From the NCBI RefSeq assembly GCF_003597675.1, contig NZ_CP030827.1, positions 434,001 through 498,000 on the forward strand: DNA of 64,000 nt, given 5' to 3'. Below, in pieces: positions 1 through 8,547 of the stretch (the first letter of the stretch is position 1; every line of letters starts with the position of its first letter). Position numbers and translations under genes: made by a program. This DNA is from Neorhizobium sp. NCHU2750. Its GTDB lineage: Bacteria > Pseudomonadota > Alphaproteobacteria > Rhizobiales > Rhizobiaceae. Below the pieces are notes generated by a model. It was given only the letters and a program-made list of their open reading frames with translations, was not told where the DNA came from and did not search any database.

Positions 1-1589
1 AGCGTCCGGCTGCCGAACAGCAGGCCGGATTCCAGCGTCTCGCGCAATTCGTATTCGACGCCCTTTTCCCTCAGGTAAAGCGAATGGATACGGTCATAGG
101 AGCGGGCGAAGAGGCGCACGTTCGGAAACTCCGACATGACCAGTTCGACGATCTTGTTGGTCGTCTCCCGCTTCTGGGTGCAGACGATGACGATCTTGGC
201 ATGCTCGATGCCGGAAGAAACCAGCACGTCGCGGCGGGTGCCGTCACCGAAATAGATGCGGAAGCCGAAATTCGCCGCCTGGCGGATACGGTCGGCGGAA
301 TCGTCGATGACCGTGACCGAACGTCCGCCGGCGAGCAGGATCTGTGCGGCGATCTGGCCGAAGCGCGAAAAGCCGATCATCAGCACGTCTGCGCCGGCAC
401 CCTCGAAATCCTCCTCCAGCTCCTCGCGCGTCTCGCCATGTAGCAGCCGCTTGGCAAGCGTCGCACCGGCCGGCGTCAGCGCCATGGAAAGCGTCACGAT
501 GGCGATCAGCTGCGAGGCGGTCGATGATGAAAGCAGCCCCGCGGCGGTTGCCGTGGTGAACAGCACGAAGGCGAATTCGCCGCCCTGCGGCAAGAGGAAG
601 GCGATCTGCACCGCATCGTTATGCGGCGAACCCCACAGGCGGCAGAGGCCATAGATGACCAGCGCCTTGACCACCATGAAGCCGATCACCGCCGGAATGA
701 TGAACAGGATGTGGTCGAGGATGACATCGATTTCGAGCGACAGGCCGACGGCAACGAAGAACAGTGCCAGAAGCAGCCCGCGGAACGGCTCGATATCGGC
801 CTCCAGCTCGTGCCGATAGGAGGATTCCGCCAGCATGATCCCGGCCAGGAAGGCGCCCATCGCCATCGACAGGCCGACCGCCTGCATCGCGGCGGCGGCA
901 CCGAGTACGACGAGCAGGGCTGCGGCGATCATCACCTCGCGCGCACCCGTGCGCGCAATGATCTGGAACATCGGGTTGAGCAGGTATTTGCCGGCAAGCA
1001 CCACCGCGGCGACGGCTGCGACGGCGACGGCGAAATCGATGAGTGGAGTTGCCGCCTGCTCCGCCGTTCCCGGCGCAAGGATGGTGATCAGCGCCAGAAG
1101 CGGCACGATGGCGAGATCCTGGAACAGCAGCACGGAAAACGACCGCTGGCCGTAGCGGCTGTTGATCTCGCCGGCATCGTTGAGCAATTGCAGCGCGAAT
1201 GCGGTGGACGACAAGGCCAGGCCAAAGCCGATGATCAGGCTGCCCTGCCATGTTGCAAGCCCGGTTTCGAAGGCCAGCGCGCCGAGCACCAGCCCGGTGA
1301 CGATGACCTGCGCCGGGCCGAGCCCGAACACGTCGCCGCGCATCTGCCAAAGGCGCGACGGTTTCAGCTCCAGCCCGATGACGAAGAGCAGGAAGACCAC
1401 GCCGTATTCGGCGACATGCAGCACCTCTTCCGTATCGGTAATACGCTGCAGTACCGGACCGATCACCACGCCGGCGGCAAGATACCCAAGCACTGTTCCA
1501 AGCCCGAGCCGCTTGAAGATCGGAGCGGCAATCACGGCCCCTGCGAGCAGAAGCAGCATTTCGGTGAACAATGATCCGGGTGCAGTCAT
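1..1589 (-). CDS. Monovalent cation:proton antiporter, KefB/KefC type (3' end cut by window)
   Basis: An inner-membrane CPA2-family K+/H+ (or Na+/H+) antiporter with a cytosolic nucleotide-binding regulatory domain. The start codon at 1589 gives MTAPGSLFTEMLLLLAGAV followed by hydrophobic segments typical of the Na_H_Exchanger domain (EYGVVFLLFVIGLELKPSRLW). Near residue 400 the reading frame shows VLMIGFSRFGQIAAQILLAGG followed by VTVIDDSADRIRQ, a Rossmann dinucleotide site of the RCK_N/TrkA-N domain. About 529 codons are visible; relatives have roughly 600, so the C-terminus lies outside the window. It is transcribed divergently from the pmbA-like gene. The antiporter class is firm; the ion is inferred from the family. 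Confidence 0.88.
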   Translation of the reverse strand, partial: MTAPGSLFTEMLLLLAGAVIAAPIFKRLGLGTVLGYLAAGVVIGPVLQRITDTEEVLHVAEYGVVFLLFVIGLELKPSRLWQMRGDVFGLGPAQVIVTGLVLGALAFETGLATWQGSLIIGFGLALSSTAFALQLLNDAGEINSRYGQRSFSVLLFQDLAIVPLLALITILAPGTAEQAATPLIDFAVAVAAVAAVVLAGKYLLNPMFQIIARTGAREVMIAAALLVVLGAAAAMQAVGLSMAMGAFLAGIMLAESSYRHELEADIEPFRGLLLALFFVAVGLSLEIDVILDHILFIIPAVIGFMVVKALVIYGLCRLWGSPHNDAVQIAFLLPQGGEFAFVLFTTATAAGLLSSSTASQLIAIVTLSMALTPAGATLAKRLLHGETREELEEDFEGAGADVLMIGFSRFGQIAAQILLAGGRSVTVIDDSADRIRQAANFGFRIYFGDGTRRDVLVSSGIEHAKIVIVCTQKRETTNKIVELVMSEFPNVRLFARSYDRIHSLYLREKGVEYELRETLESGLLFGSRT

Positions 1590-1695
1590 GAAAGAACTTT
1601 CAATAGGAAGGATATGGCAGTCAAGAATCGGTGTGGCGCCCTTGATGCGTCGAAGCGCTCACAATAAATGGGACAGGAACGAAAGGCTTGCAAAT

Positions 1696-3042
1696 ATGAG
1701 CTCCGAAATTGATTCTGCCGCGCTTTTGTCCCGGGCGTCCGAACTGATCGATCTGGCGAAGGCGGCAGGGGCTGATGCGGCCGATGCTGTCGTGGTTCGC
1801 TCCCGCTCCCGCTCCGTCTCGGTGCGGCTCGGCAAGGTGGAAGGAACCGAATCCTCCGAAAGTGATGATTTTGCCCTGCGTGTCTTTGTCGGTCAAAGGG
1901 TCGCGAGCGTCTCGGCCAATCCCGGCTTCGACATGAAGGTACTGGCAGAGCGCGCCGTCGCCATGGCCAAGGTCTCGCCGGAAGACCCCTATGTCTGCCT
2001 GGCGGATGCCGACCGGCTGGCAAGAACCTATCCCGATCTCGACCTCTTCGATCCGACCGATGTCTCGACCGACCAGCTGCGCGAGGCAGCGCTTGAAGCG
2101 GAAGCGGCAGCACTCGCCGTCGGCGGCGTTACCAATTCGTCGGGCGCAGGCGCCTCTGCCGGGCTCGGCGGCATGGTTCTCGTCACCTCGCATGGCTTTA
2201 CCGGTTCCTACATGGCCTCCCGCTTTAGCCGCTCGGTCAGCGCCATTGCCGGCGAGGGCACGAAGATGGAGCGTGACTACGATTTCGACAGCCGCCTCTA
2301 CGCCGCCGATCTCGATGCCGCAGACCTGATCGGCCGCCGCGCCGGCGAGCGCACCGTTGCCCGCATCAATCCCCGCCAGGTGCCGACCGCCAACAATGTC
2401 ACCGTCGTGTTTGATCCGCGCATGGCCCGCGGCTTCGTCGGCGCCATTGCCGGCGCCATCAACGGCGCCTCGGTCGCCCGCAAGACCAGCTTCCTGCGCG
2501 ACAGGATGGGTGAACCCGTGTTGAAGGCCGGCTTGAACATCACCGACGATCCGCTGATCGTGCGCGGCTCCTCCTCGCGTCCCTTCGATGGCGAAGGCGT
2601 CAAGGGCGAGCGCATGGTGATGATCGAGGACGGCGTGCTGAAGCACTGGTTCCTCTCCACCTCGACCGGCCGCGAACTCGGCCTGCCGACCAACGGCCGC
2701 GGCGTGCGCGGCGGCAATTCGGTCGGCCCCGCATCGACCAATCTGGCGCTGGAGCCGGGCGATATCTCCGCCGACGACCTGATCGCCTCCGTCGGCACCG
2801 GCCTTTATGTCACCGAACTCATCGGTCAGGGTGTGAACATGATTACCGGCGAATATTCGCGGGGTGCGAGCGGCTTCTGGATCGAGAACGGCAAGCTTGC
2901 CTATCCGGTTTCGGAAGTCACGATCGCGTCCAACCTCAAGGACATGTTCATGCGCATCACCCCGGCAAACGATATCGACCGTAAATATGGTGTTGCCTCG
3001 CCGACCATCGCGATCGAGGGCATGACGCTGGCGGGGCTTTGA
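1696..3042 (+). CDS. pmbA: TldD/PmbA family metallopeptidase-like protein
   Basis: A 448-residue PmbA-type member of the TldD/PmbA (peptidase U62) family, whose E. coli members form a TldD/TldE (PmbA) protease that matures microcin B17 and degrades CcdA. The start at 1696 follows a purine-rich site (GAACGAAAGG) and gives MSSEIDSAALLSRASELIDLAK. Family features seen include VEGTESSESDDFALRVFVG, the glycine-rich EGVKGERMVMIEDGVLKHW and the C-terminal GEYSRGASGFWIENG. PmbA/TldE subunits lack the zinc HExxxH motif of TldD, and none is seen here. It overlaps or abuts the next gene, so the two are probably co-transcribed. Confidence 0.9.
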   Translation: MSSEIDSAALLSRASELIDLAKAAGADAADAVVVRSRSRSVSVRLGKVEGTESSESDDFALRVFVGQRVASVSANPGFDMKVLAERAVAMAKVSPEDPYVCLADADRLARTYPDLDLFDPTDVSTDQLREAALEAEAAALAVGGVTNSSGAGASAGLGGMVLVTSHGFTGSYMASRFSRSVSAIAGEGTKMERDYDFDSRLYAADLDAADLIGRRAGERTVARINPRQVPTANNVTVVFDPRMARGFVGAIAGAINGASVARKTSFLRDRMGEPVLKAGLNITDDPLIVRGSSSRPFDGEGVKGERMVMIEDGVLKHWFLSTSTGRELGLPTNGRGVRGGNSVGPASTNLALEPGDISADDLIASVGTGLYVTELIGQGVNMITGEYSRGASGFWIENGKLAYPVSEVTIASNLKDMFMRITPANDIDRKYGVASPTIAIEGMTLAGL

Positions 3043-3047
3043 CCGCC

Positions 3048-3851
3048 ATGGATGCAGCCGACCGCAACTGGAACGCCGATCTCGATCTCATCCGCGATGC
3101 CGCGCGCCAAGCCGGCGAGGTGGCCAACGGCTTCTTCCGGCAGTCTCCCGAGGTGTGGTGGAAGAACGAGGGGCGTTCGCCGGTCAGCGCCGCCGACTTT
3201 GCCGCCAACGATCGCCTCCAGTCGATCCTGACCAGGGCACGGCCCGACTACGGCTGGCTGTCGGAGGAAACCGACGACGACAGTGACCGCCTGGAGCGCG
3301 ACACTCTCTTCGTCGTCGATCCGATCGATGGCACCCGCGCCTTCATTGCCGGCGAGGCGATCTGGTGCGTCTCGGTGGCCGTCGTCCATCGCGGCCGGCC
3401 GGTGGCCGGCGTGCTGGTGGCACCGGCACTCGATCAGGAATATCTGGCCGTCGCCGACGGCCCGGCTTTGCGCAACGGCATTCCGATCACCGTACCCAAA
3501 GAGGACGACAGCCGTGACGAACTGGTGCTTGCCGCCGATGAAAAGGTGGTGAAGCGGCTTTTGCCGGATCTCTCCGTCCGCAGGGTCAGCCATGTTCCTT
3601 CACTCGCCTACCGCCTGGCCATGGCCGCCGATGGCCGTATCGATGGCACCATCGTCAAGCGTGACAGCCATGACTGGGATCTGGCTGCCGCGGACCTCAT
3701 CCTCGAACGGGCCGGCGGAGCATTGACCGATCTCGACGGCGAGCCTTTGACCTATAACCGCAAGGCCGTCAGCCACGGGGTTCTGGTCGCCGGAACCCGC
3801 CATGCGCGCGAGGTTCTTTTGCCGCATCTTGTGACCGGCGCGGCGGGTTGA
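3048..3851 (+). CDS. cysQ: 3'(2'),5'-bisphosphate nucleotidase CysQ-like / inositol monophosphatase family
   Basis: A Mg-dependent phosphatase of the IMPase/CysQ superfamily. CysQ removes 3'-phosphate from PAP(S) formed in sulfate assimilation. Motifs seen: the acidic WLSEETDDD, the metal-binding VVDPIDGTRAF, and the C-terminal SHDWDLAAADLILERAGG. I chose ATG 3048; a TTG at 3039 overlapping the pmbA stop codon is possible and would add three residues. The gene follows pmbA without a gap and heads the block that leads to waaA and lpxK, an arrangement I recall from other Rhizobiaceae. Superfamily certain; CysQ rather than another inositol-phosphatase substrate is inferred. Confidence 0.85.
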   Translation: MDAADRNWNADLDLIRDAARQAGEVANGFFRQSPEVWWKNEGRSPVSAADFAANDRLQSILTRARPDYGWLSEETDDDSDRLERDTLFVVDPIDGTRAFIAGEAIWCVSVAVVHRGRPVAGVLVAPALDQEYLAVADGPALRNGIPITVPKEDDSRDELVLAADEKVVKRLLPDLSVRRVSHVPSLAYRLAMAADGRIDGTIVKRDSHDWDLAAADLILERAGGALTDLDGEPLTYNRKAVSHGVLVAGTRHAREVLLPHLVTGAAG

Positions 3852-3906
3852 CGTTTGCGGCGGAATGCCGCAGAGGATGAGCCGAAAGTCGTATAAACGG
3901 ACGGAT

Positions 3907-4149
3907 ATGGAAATGACGGAATCGAGCGAAAAGAAGCAGCTTCTGCACCTGGTTTTCGGCGGTGAACTTTCAAGCCTTGGCGGCATTCAATTCAAGGATC
4001 TTGCGGCGCTCGATATCGTCGGCATCTATCCGGATTACGCGACGGCGCTCGTCGCCTGGCGCTCAAAAGCCCAGGCAACGGTTGACAATGCGCAGATGCG
4101 CTATTTTATCGTTCACATGCACCGGCTCCTGGAACCGGAAATCAAATAG
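3907..4149 (+). CDS. DUF4170 domain-containing protein
   Basis: A short (80 aa) acidic cytosolic protein of unknown function, MEMTESSEKKQLLHLVFGG onward, with the family core YPDYATALVAWRSKAQATVDNAQMRYFIVHMHRL. DUF4170 members are small and, as far as I recall, sit beside lipid A/Kdo genes in many Alphaproteobacteria, as here. I picked the ATG at 3907; in-frame starts exist upstream (3865) but add a basic stretch not typical of the family. No catalytic motif is recognisable. Confidence 0.8.
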   Translation: MEMTESSEKKQLLHLVFGGELSSLGGIQFKDLAALDIVGIYPDYATALVAWRSKAQATVDNAQMRYFIVHMHRLLEPEIK

Positions 4150-4310
4150 GCCTGACACAAGCCTCGAAGAATATGATAAAGCTTCAGGTTGAGGCCTCTC
4201 GATCTGAAGCCCGCTTTTTTGACGCATTTGTGAAACACGTAAGCCGGAATAGATTATCACTTCGGGAGTGAGCTTTTGATGGCGTTTGGCATGGTTCGGG
4301 AGCGGAAGCT

Positions 4311-5645
4311 ATGAGCAGCGGTATGGCCCGCCTGGCTCTGTTTGGCTATCGCGTTGCCGGCATCGCGCTTTACCCCATGGCCGGCCCATATCTCGGCATG
4401 CGTGCGTTTAAGGGCAAGGAAGACCGGTCCCGCCGGCTGGAGCGCCTCGGTTATGCCAGCAAGCCGCGTCCGCGCGGGCCGCTGGTCTGGGTCCATTCGG
4501 CCAGCGTCGGCGAAACGCTGTCCATCCTGCCTTTGATCCGCGAGCTTCGCCGTCGCGAGATCCATGTCGTCCTGACCACCGGCACCGTCACCTCGGCGGC
4601 ACTCGTCGAGGCCCGTCTCGGCGACGAGGTCATCCATCAATATGTGCCGGTCGACGTCAAATTCCCGATCAAGCGCTTCCTCCGCTACTGGAAGCCGGAT
4701 GCCTGCATCACGGCGGAATCGGAAATCTGGCCGACCACGGTTGCCGAGCTTTCCCGTCGCCGCGTGCCGCAGATCCGCGTCAATGCGCGTATTTCCGATC
4801 GGTCTTTCAACCGTTGGCGCAATCATGTCAAGGTAGCGGAAGCACTGTTTGAGAAGATGGCGCTCGTCGTTGCCCAGTCCGATCTCGATGCCGAGCGTTT
4901 CCGCGATCTCGGTGCATGGCCGGTCATCGTCTCGGGCAACCTGAAGAGCGATACCGATCCGCCGCCCTGTGACGAACTTCTGCTCGCGAAATACAAGGCG
5001 GAGATCGGCGACCGCAAGACCTGGGCCGCAATCTCGACCTTCGATGGCGAGGAAAAGGCGGCAGCCACCGTGCACCGGGCGCTGAAGCCGAAGAACGGCC
5101 AGTTGACCATCATCGTGCCGCGCCATCCCGACCGTGCTGATGCGATCGAGGCCATGCTGAAGAGTGAGGGCCTGACCGTTGCCCGCCGCTCGCGCGATGA
5201 CGTTCTGACGCCGGAAACCGATATTTTCCTTGGCGACAGCATCGGCGAGATGGGGCTCTATCTGCGCCTCACCGAGATTGCCTTTGTCGGCCGCTCGCTG
5301 ACCAACGAGGGTGGCCAGAACCCGCTGGAGCCGGCCATGATCGGCTGCGCCGTATTGACCGGCCCGAATATCCAGAACTTCCGCGAGGCCTATACGCATC
5401 TCGTCCGCAAGGGTGGGGCGCGCGTGGTCAAGGATGTCGAGATGCTGGCAAAGGCGGTTCATTATCTGCTGATCACCGATCCGGCACGCCGCAAGATGGT
5501 CGATGCCGGCCAGGAAGCGATGGAAGACCTGCGCGGCGCGCTCGGCAAGACGATCAAGGCGCTCGAGCCCTATATCAATCCGCTCACCGTCAGTGCCCGG
5601 CTGCAGCCCAAGGTCGCTGCCGCGGCTGCGGGGAGTGGACGGTGA
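4311..5645 (+). CDS. waaA: 3-deoxy-D-manno-octulosonic acid (Kdo) transferase
   Basis: WaaA/KdtA adds Kdo from CMP-Kdo to lipid IVA on the cytoplasmic face of the inner membrane, the first step of LPS core assembly. The 444-residue product has a hydrophobic N-terminal anchor (ALFGYRVAGIALYPMAG), the catalytic-region motif VWVHSASVGETLS, the ITAESEIWPT segment and the C-terminal donor-binding domain with GGQNPLEPAMIGCAVLTGPNIQNF. GGGAGCGGAAG lies just upstream of ATG 4311. The stop overlaps the next start (GTGA), indicating translational coupling to the HAD gene and then lpxK. Confidence 0.95.
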   Translation: MSSGMARLALFGYRVAGIALYPMAGPYLGMRAFKGKEDRSRRLERLGYASKPRPRGPLVWVHSASVGETLSILPLIRELRRREIHVVLTTGTVTSAALVEARLGDEVIHQYVPVDVKFPIKRFLRYWKPDACITAESEIWPTTVAELSRRRVPQIRVNARISDRSFNRWRNHVKVAEALFEKMALVVAQSDLDAERFRDLGAWPVIVSGNLKSDTDPPPCDELLLAKYKAEIGDRKTWAAISTFDGEEKAAATVHRALKPKNGQLTIIVPRHPDRADAIEAMLKSEGLTVARRSRDDVLTPETDIFLGDSIGEMGLYLRLTEIAFVGRSLTNEGGQNPLEPAMIGCAVLTGPNIQNFREAYTHLVRKGGARVVKDVEMLAKAVHYLLITDPARRKMVDAGQEAMEDLRGALGKTIKALEPYINPLTVSARLQPKVAAAAAGSGR

Positions 5646-6412
5646 CAGTGCCACCCGCGATCGCGGGCATCCTGTTCGACAAGGACGGCACCCTCATCCG
5701 CTATGACGAAAGCTGGGGCCCGGTAAACCGCGAGGCCGCCCGCATCGCTTCCGCCGGCAATGCCGATCTCGAACCGGTCCTGCTGCGCGCGGGTGGCATG
5801 GATCCCGAAACGGGAGCGACGAAAGCCGACAGCCTGCTTGCCGCCGGCAATGCCGCCGAGATTGCCGAAGGCTTTGTCGCCGCCGGCTCGCCGCTCGATG
5901 CGGGTGAACTTGCCATCGAACTCGACGCGCTGTTCGTCCGTGCCGCCGAATTTTCCGTGCCGGTGGCCGATCTTGCCAGCGTATTTGCCAGGCTGCGGGC
6001 GAGGGGGCTGAAGCTCGGTATCGCCTCCAGCGACAACGAAAAAGCCATCCGCCGCACGGCCGAGCATTTCGGCATCATCGGCGATCTCGATTTCATCGCC
6101 GGCTACGACAGTGGTTTCGGCGCCAAGCCGCAGCCGGGCATGATGCTCGCCTTCTGCAAGGCGGTCGGGCTCGATCCTTCCGAAGTCGCCATGGTCGGTG
6201 ACAACAATCACGATATGCATATGGGCCGCGCCGCCGGCGCCGGGCTCACTCTCGCGGTGCTGACCGGCACCGGCACGCGCGATACGCTGTCGGCGCTTGC
6301 CGATCACTGTCTCGATGACATTACCCTGATCGAAGGCCTTCTCTTCTCCACCGCATCCTCTCAGGCCGCACTCCCTCGGGCCGCAGCCACGTCCGGCCCC
6401 GCGGGAGAATAG
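5642..6412 (+). CDS. HAD family hydrolase (phosphoglycolate phosphatase-like)
   Basis: A 256-residue haloacid-dehalogenase phosphatase with all motifs: motif [12 protein letters not shown] (nucleophile and acid/base aspartates), motif II around [11 protein letters not shown], the lysine in [10 protein letters not shown], and motif [13 protein letters not shown]. The GTG start overlaps the waaA stop. Position between waaA and lpxK suggests a role linked to LPS synthesis, for example Kdo- or nucleotide-phosphate turnover, but the substrate cannot be read from the sequence. The C-terminal tail is rich in Ala, Ser and Pro. Confidence 0.88.
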   Translation: MTVPPAIAGILFDKDGTLIRYDESWGPVNREAARIASAGNADLEPVLLRAGGMDPETGATKADSLLAAGNAAEIAEGFVAAGSPLDAGELAIELDALFVRAAEFSVPVADLASVFARLRARGLKLGIASSDNEKAIRRTAEHFGIIGDLDFIAGYDSGFGAKPQPGMMLAFCKAVGLDPSEVAMVGDNNHDMHMGRAAGAGLTLAVLTGTGTRDTLSALADHCLDDITLIEGLLFSTASSQAALPRAAATSGPAGE

Positions 6413-6417
6413 CCGCT

Positions 6418-7461
6418 ATGGTTTCCGAAGCACCGCCATTCTGGTGGGAGAAAGCCGATTGGCGTGCGTTCGCGCTCACGCCGTTTTCGGCGCTTTACGG
6501 CAGTATCGCCGGGAGCCGCATGCGCAATGCCAAACGTGCCTCCGCCACCGTTCCGGTGATCTGTGTCGGCAATTTCACCGTCGGCGGTGCCGGCAAGACC
6601 CCGACCTCGATCGCGCTGGCAAGGGCTGCCAAGGCCATGGGGCACAGGCCGGGCTTCCTCAGTCGCGGTTATGGCGGCTCGCTCGACGCGACGACCATGG
6701 TCGACCGCGAGCGCCACCGCGCCGATGCCGTGGGCGACGAGGCGCTGCTTCTCGCCGCCGAGGCGATGACGGTGATCTCGCGCAGGCGCGTCGAGGGCGC
6801 CAGAAGGCTTGCCGCCGAAGGCGCCGACCTGATCATCATGGATGACGGTTTCCAGAGCGCCCGGCTGACACTCGATTTCGCCCTTGTCGTCATCGATGCA
6901 CGCCGCGGCATCGGCAATGGCCATCTCGTTCCCGGCGGCCCGGTGCGCGCGCCGATCGCCGAGCAGATGCGCCAGCTCTCCGCCATCCTCAAGGTCGGCG
7001 ATGGCGAGGCCGCCGACCGGATCGTCCGCCAGGCGGCACGCGCCGGCAAGCCCATCCATGTCGCCGGAATAAAGCCGCGGCCGGATTCGGGCATCTCGGG
7101 CAGGAACGTGCTTGCCTATGCCGGCATTGCCGATCCGGAAAAATTCTACCGCACCGTCCGCGCCGTCGGCGGCATGGTTTCCGAGACGCGGTCCTTCCCC
7201 GACCATCACTATTTCACCGAGGACGAGATCCGCGCGCTGCTCGACGATGCGGCGCGTCAGGGCCTTCTCCTGGCGACCACCGCCAAGGACGCAGCCCGGC
7301 TCGTCGGCCATCAGGGGGCAGCCGCCGAACTTCTGGAAAAGTCGAGGATCATCGAGATCGACATGGTCTTCGACGACCCGCGCGCCCCGATGACCATCAT
7401 CGAAACGGCCTTCAACAATTTCCGCGATCGGAAGCTGCGTGAAACAGGCGCTCACGGATGA
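6418..7461 (+). CDS. lpxK: Tetraacyldisaccharide 4'-kinase
   Basis: LpxK phosphorylates the 4' position of the lipid A disaccharide precursor to form lipid IVA, the acceptor of WaaA. The P-loop-like segment [18 protein letters not shown] lies at residues ~46-62, followed by [18 protein letters not shown] and the catalytic-region [12 protein letters not shown]. Length (347 aa) is normal. It starts 5 bp after the HAD stop, so waaA-HAD-lpxK form one transcription unit that builds lipid IVA and transfers Kdo to it. Confidence 0.95.
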   Translation: MVSEAPPFWWEKADWRAFALTPFSALYGSIAGSRMRNAKRASATVPVICVGNFTVGGAGKTPTSIALARAAKAMGHRPGFLSRGYGGSLDATTMVDRERHRADAVGDEALLLAAEAMTVISRRRVEGARRLAAEGADLIIMDDGFQSARLTLDFALVVIDARRGIGNGHLVPGGPVRAPIAEQMRQLSAILKVGDGEAADRIVRQAARAGKPIHVAGIKPRPDSGISGRNVLAYAGIADPEKFYRTVRAVGGMVSETRSFPDHHYFTEDEIRALLDDAARQGLLLATTAKDAARLVGHQGAAAELLEKSRIIEIDMVFDDPRAPMTIIETAFNNFRDRKLRETGAHG

Positions 7462-7486
7462 AGGCCGCTGATCTGGAAGCTTGACG

Positions 7487-7506
7487 TGATATCCTATATG
7501 ATATCA
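7487..7506. promoter_or_regulatory. Perfect inverted repeat at the promoter of a toxin-antitoxin pair
   Basis: TGATATC-CTATAT-GATATCA is a perfect 7-bp inverted repeat with a 6-bp spacer. A -35-like TTGACG (7481-7486) and a -10-like TATCAT (7502-7507, 15-bp spacer) overlap it, so a dimer bound here would cover the core promoter. This is the usual place for an autoregulatory antitoxin operator. Protein binding is inferred. Confidence 0.55.
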
Positions 7507-7515
7507 TTGTAGGTG

Positions 7516-7953
7516 ATGATCGTTGCTGACGCCAATGTTGTTCTGGCGGGCCTGCGTTCTTCGCGCGGTGCATCGCATCGGCTTCTGCGGCAAATGCTGG
7601 TGGGCGAGACATCTTTTGCGGTTTCGCCAGCCGTGGCTCTCGAATACGAGGATCTGTTGAAACGGCCCGGCATTCTTGGCGAAAATCCTTTGATCGAGGC
7701 AGGCGCGATCGACACCGTTCTGGACGCACTCTTTCGGAAGGCCCGGCTGGTATCGCCGTCCTTCAAATTCAGGCCATTCCTGTCTGATCCCAAGGACGAT
7801 TGCTATATTGAATGCGCATTGGCGGCCGGCGCGACATATATCGTCAGCAACCACCGCCATTTCAAAAATCCCGCCGTCAGTGCATTCGGCATGTCCGTCA
7901 TGAACGCCGGCGAATACCTGGCAGGACGGAATGAAAGGAGAGACCCGAGATGA
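7516..7953 (+). CDS. PIN-domain toxin component (COG1569-like) of a type II toxin-antitoxin pair
   Basis: A 145-residue PIN-domain protein, probably an RNase toxin. It shows the first acidic site (MIVADANVVLAGLRSSRGAS), the glutamate region (ALEYEDLLKRPG), and the second acidic patch (FLSDPKDDCYIECALAAGATYIVSNHRHF). The last conserved acidic position appears as Asn/His, which occurs in this subfamily. ATG 7516 is preceded in frame by GTG 7513. The predicted promoter leaves almost no leader, so the transcript may be leaderless. Its stop overlaps the downstream antitoxin start (ATGA), a toxin-first order. Confidence 0.8.
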   Translation: MIVADANVVLAGLRSSRGASHRLLRQMLVGETSFAVSPAVALEYEDLLKRPGILGENPLIEAGAIDTVLDALFRKARLVSPSFKFRPFLSDPKDDCYIECALAAGATYIVSNHRHFKNPAVSAFGMSVMNAGEYLAGRNERRDPR

Positions 7954-8201
7954 GCACCTATCCTCTGAGGCTGGCTGATCACGTCATGGAAGAGGCACGG
8001 TTGGCTGCGGCCGAGGACAATGTTTCGCTGAACCAGTTGCTTTCCGCGCTGATTGCCGATGGCATAGGTCATCGACGTGCAATCATGGACCTGAAGAAGC
8101 GAGCGGTACGCGGCAATGTCGAGGCTGCGCTCGCCATCCTCGATCGTGTTCCGGCCAATGAGCCGGACGAAGGCGATGAATTGGCTGACGAAGGAAAATG
8201 A
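7950..8201 (+). CDS. Antitoxin of the PIN toxin pair (ribbon-helix-helix-like)
   Basis: An 83-residue protein starting MSTYPLRLADHVMEEARLAAAEDNVSLNQLLSALIADGIG, which looks like a ribbon-helix-helix DNA-binding fold: a short beta strand followed by two helices with the SLNQLLS turn. The C-terminal part is acidic (EPDEGDELADEG), as in toxin-neutralising tails. Its ATG overlaps the toxin stop, so the two proteins should be made in a coupled way. It is likely the repressor binding the inverted repeat upstream of the toxin. Role assigned from fold impression and gene pairing. Confidence 0.72.
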   Translation: MSTYPLRLADHVMEEARLAAAEDNVSLNQLLSALIADGIGHRRAIMDLKKRAVRGNVEAALAILDRVPANEPDEGDELADEGK

Positions 8202-8221
8202 CGCAGTAGCGCCGGGTGAGG

Positions 8222-8455
8222 TCAGCCGTGCTGCTGGCTGGGCAGCGTGCCGGCGCGCTTTTCCGCTTCGAGCGCCGTGGCGCAGTCGGCATAGGGCTCC
8301 TGGCGCGCAACGCTCCAGTAGCGCAGTTCGTCGACCGGGATGTGGGTACCGGTGACGGCGCAGGTGACGTAGGAGCCGGAAGTCAGCACCTGGTAGTCGC
8401 CGTCGAGATAGCGGATCTTTGCTTCGCGAAAGCCGCTGCCTTCGAACCGGTTCAT
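8222..8455 (-). CDS. DUF2093 domain-containing protein
   Basis: A 77-residue protein of unknown function with the DUF2093 core AKIRYLDGDYQVLTSGSYVTCAVTGTHIPVDELRYWSV. I chose the ATG giving MNRFEGSGF because an upstream in-frame start (8551) would add an unconserved tail. It lies between the antitoxin gene (convergent) and mutL (same strand), the neighbourhood I recall for this gene in other Rhizobiaceae. No signal peptide or catalytic motif is visible. Confidence 0.82.
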   Translation of the reverse strand: MNRFEGSGFREAKIRYLDGDYQVLTSGSYVTCAVTGTHIPVDELRYWSVARQEPYADCATALEAEKRAGTLPSQQHG

Positions 8456-8547
8456 CACTCGTCTCCTGCGAAAAAACATCGTTCCCTCTACCCCGAACGC
8501 AGCACCATTACCAGACCGCTTTTCGGGGCGGTCTTTCGAGGTAGTCC

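Noticed and set aside
4173..4271. A 32-codon frame between DUF4170 and waaA
   Set aside because: Has an ATG but no good ribosome site and no homology I can recognise; too short to support.
4257..5654. A 465-codon minus-strand frame
   Set aside because: Mirror of waaA.
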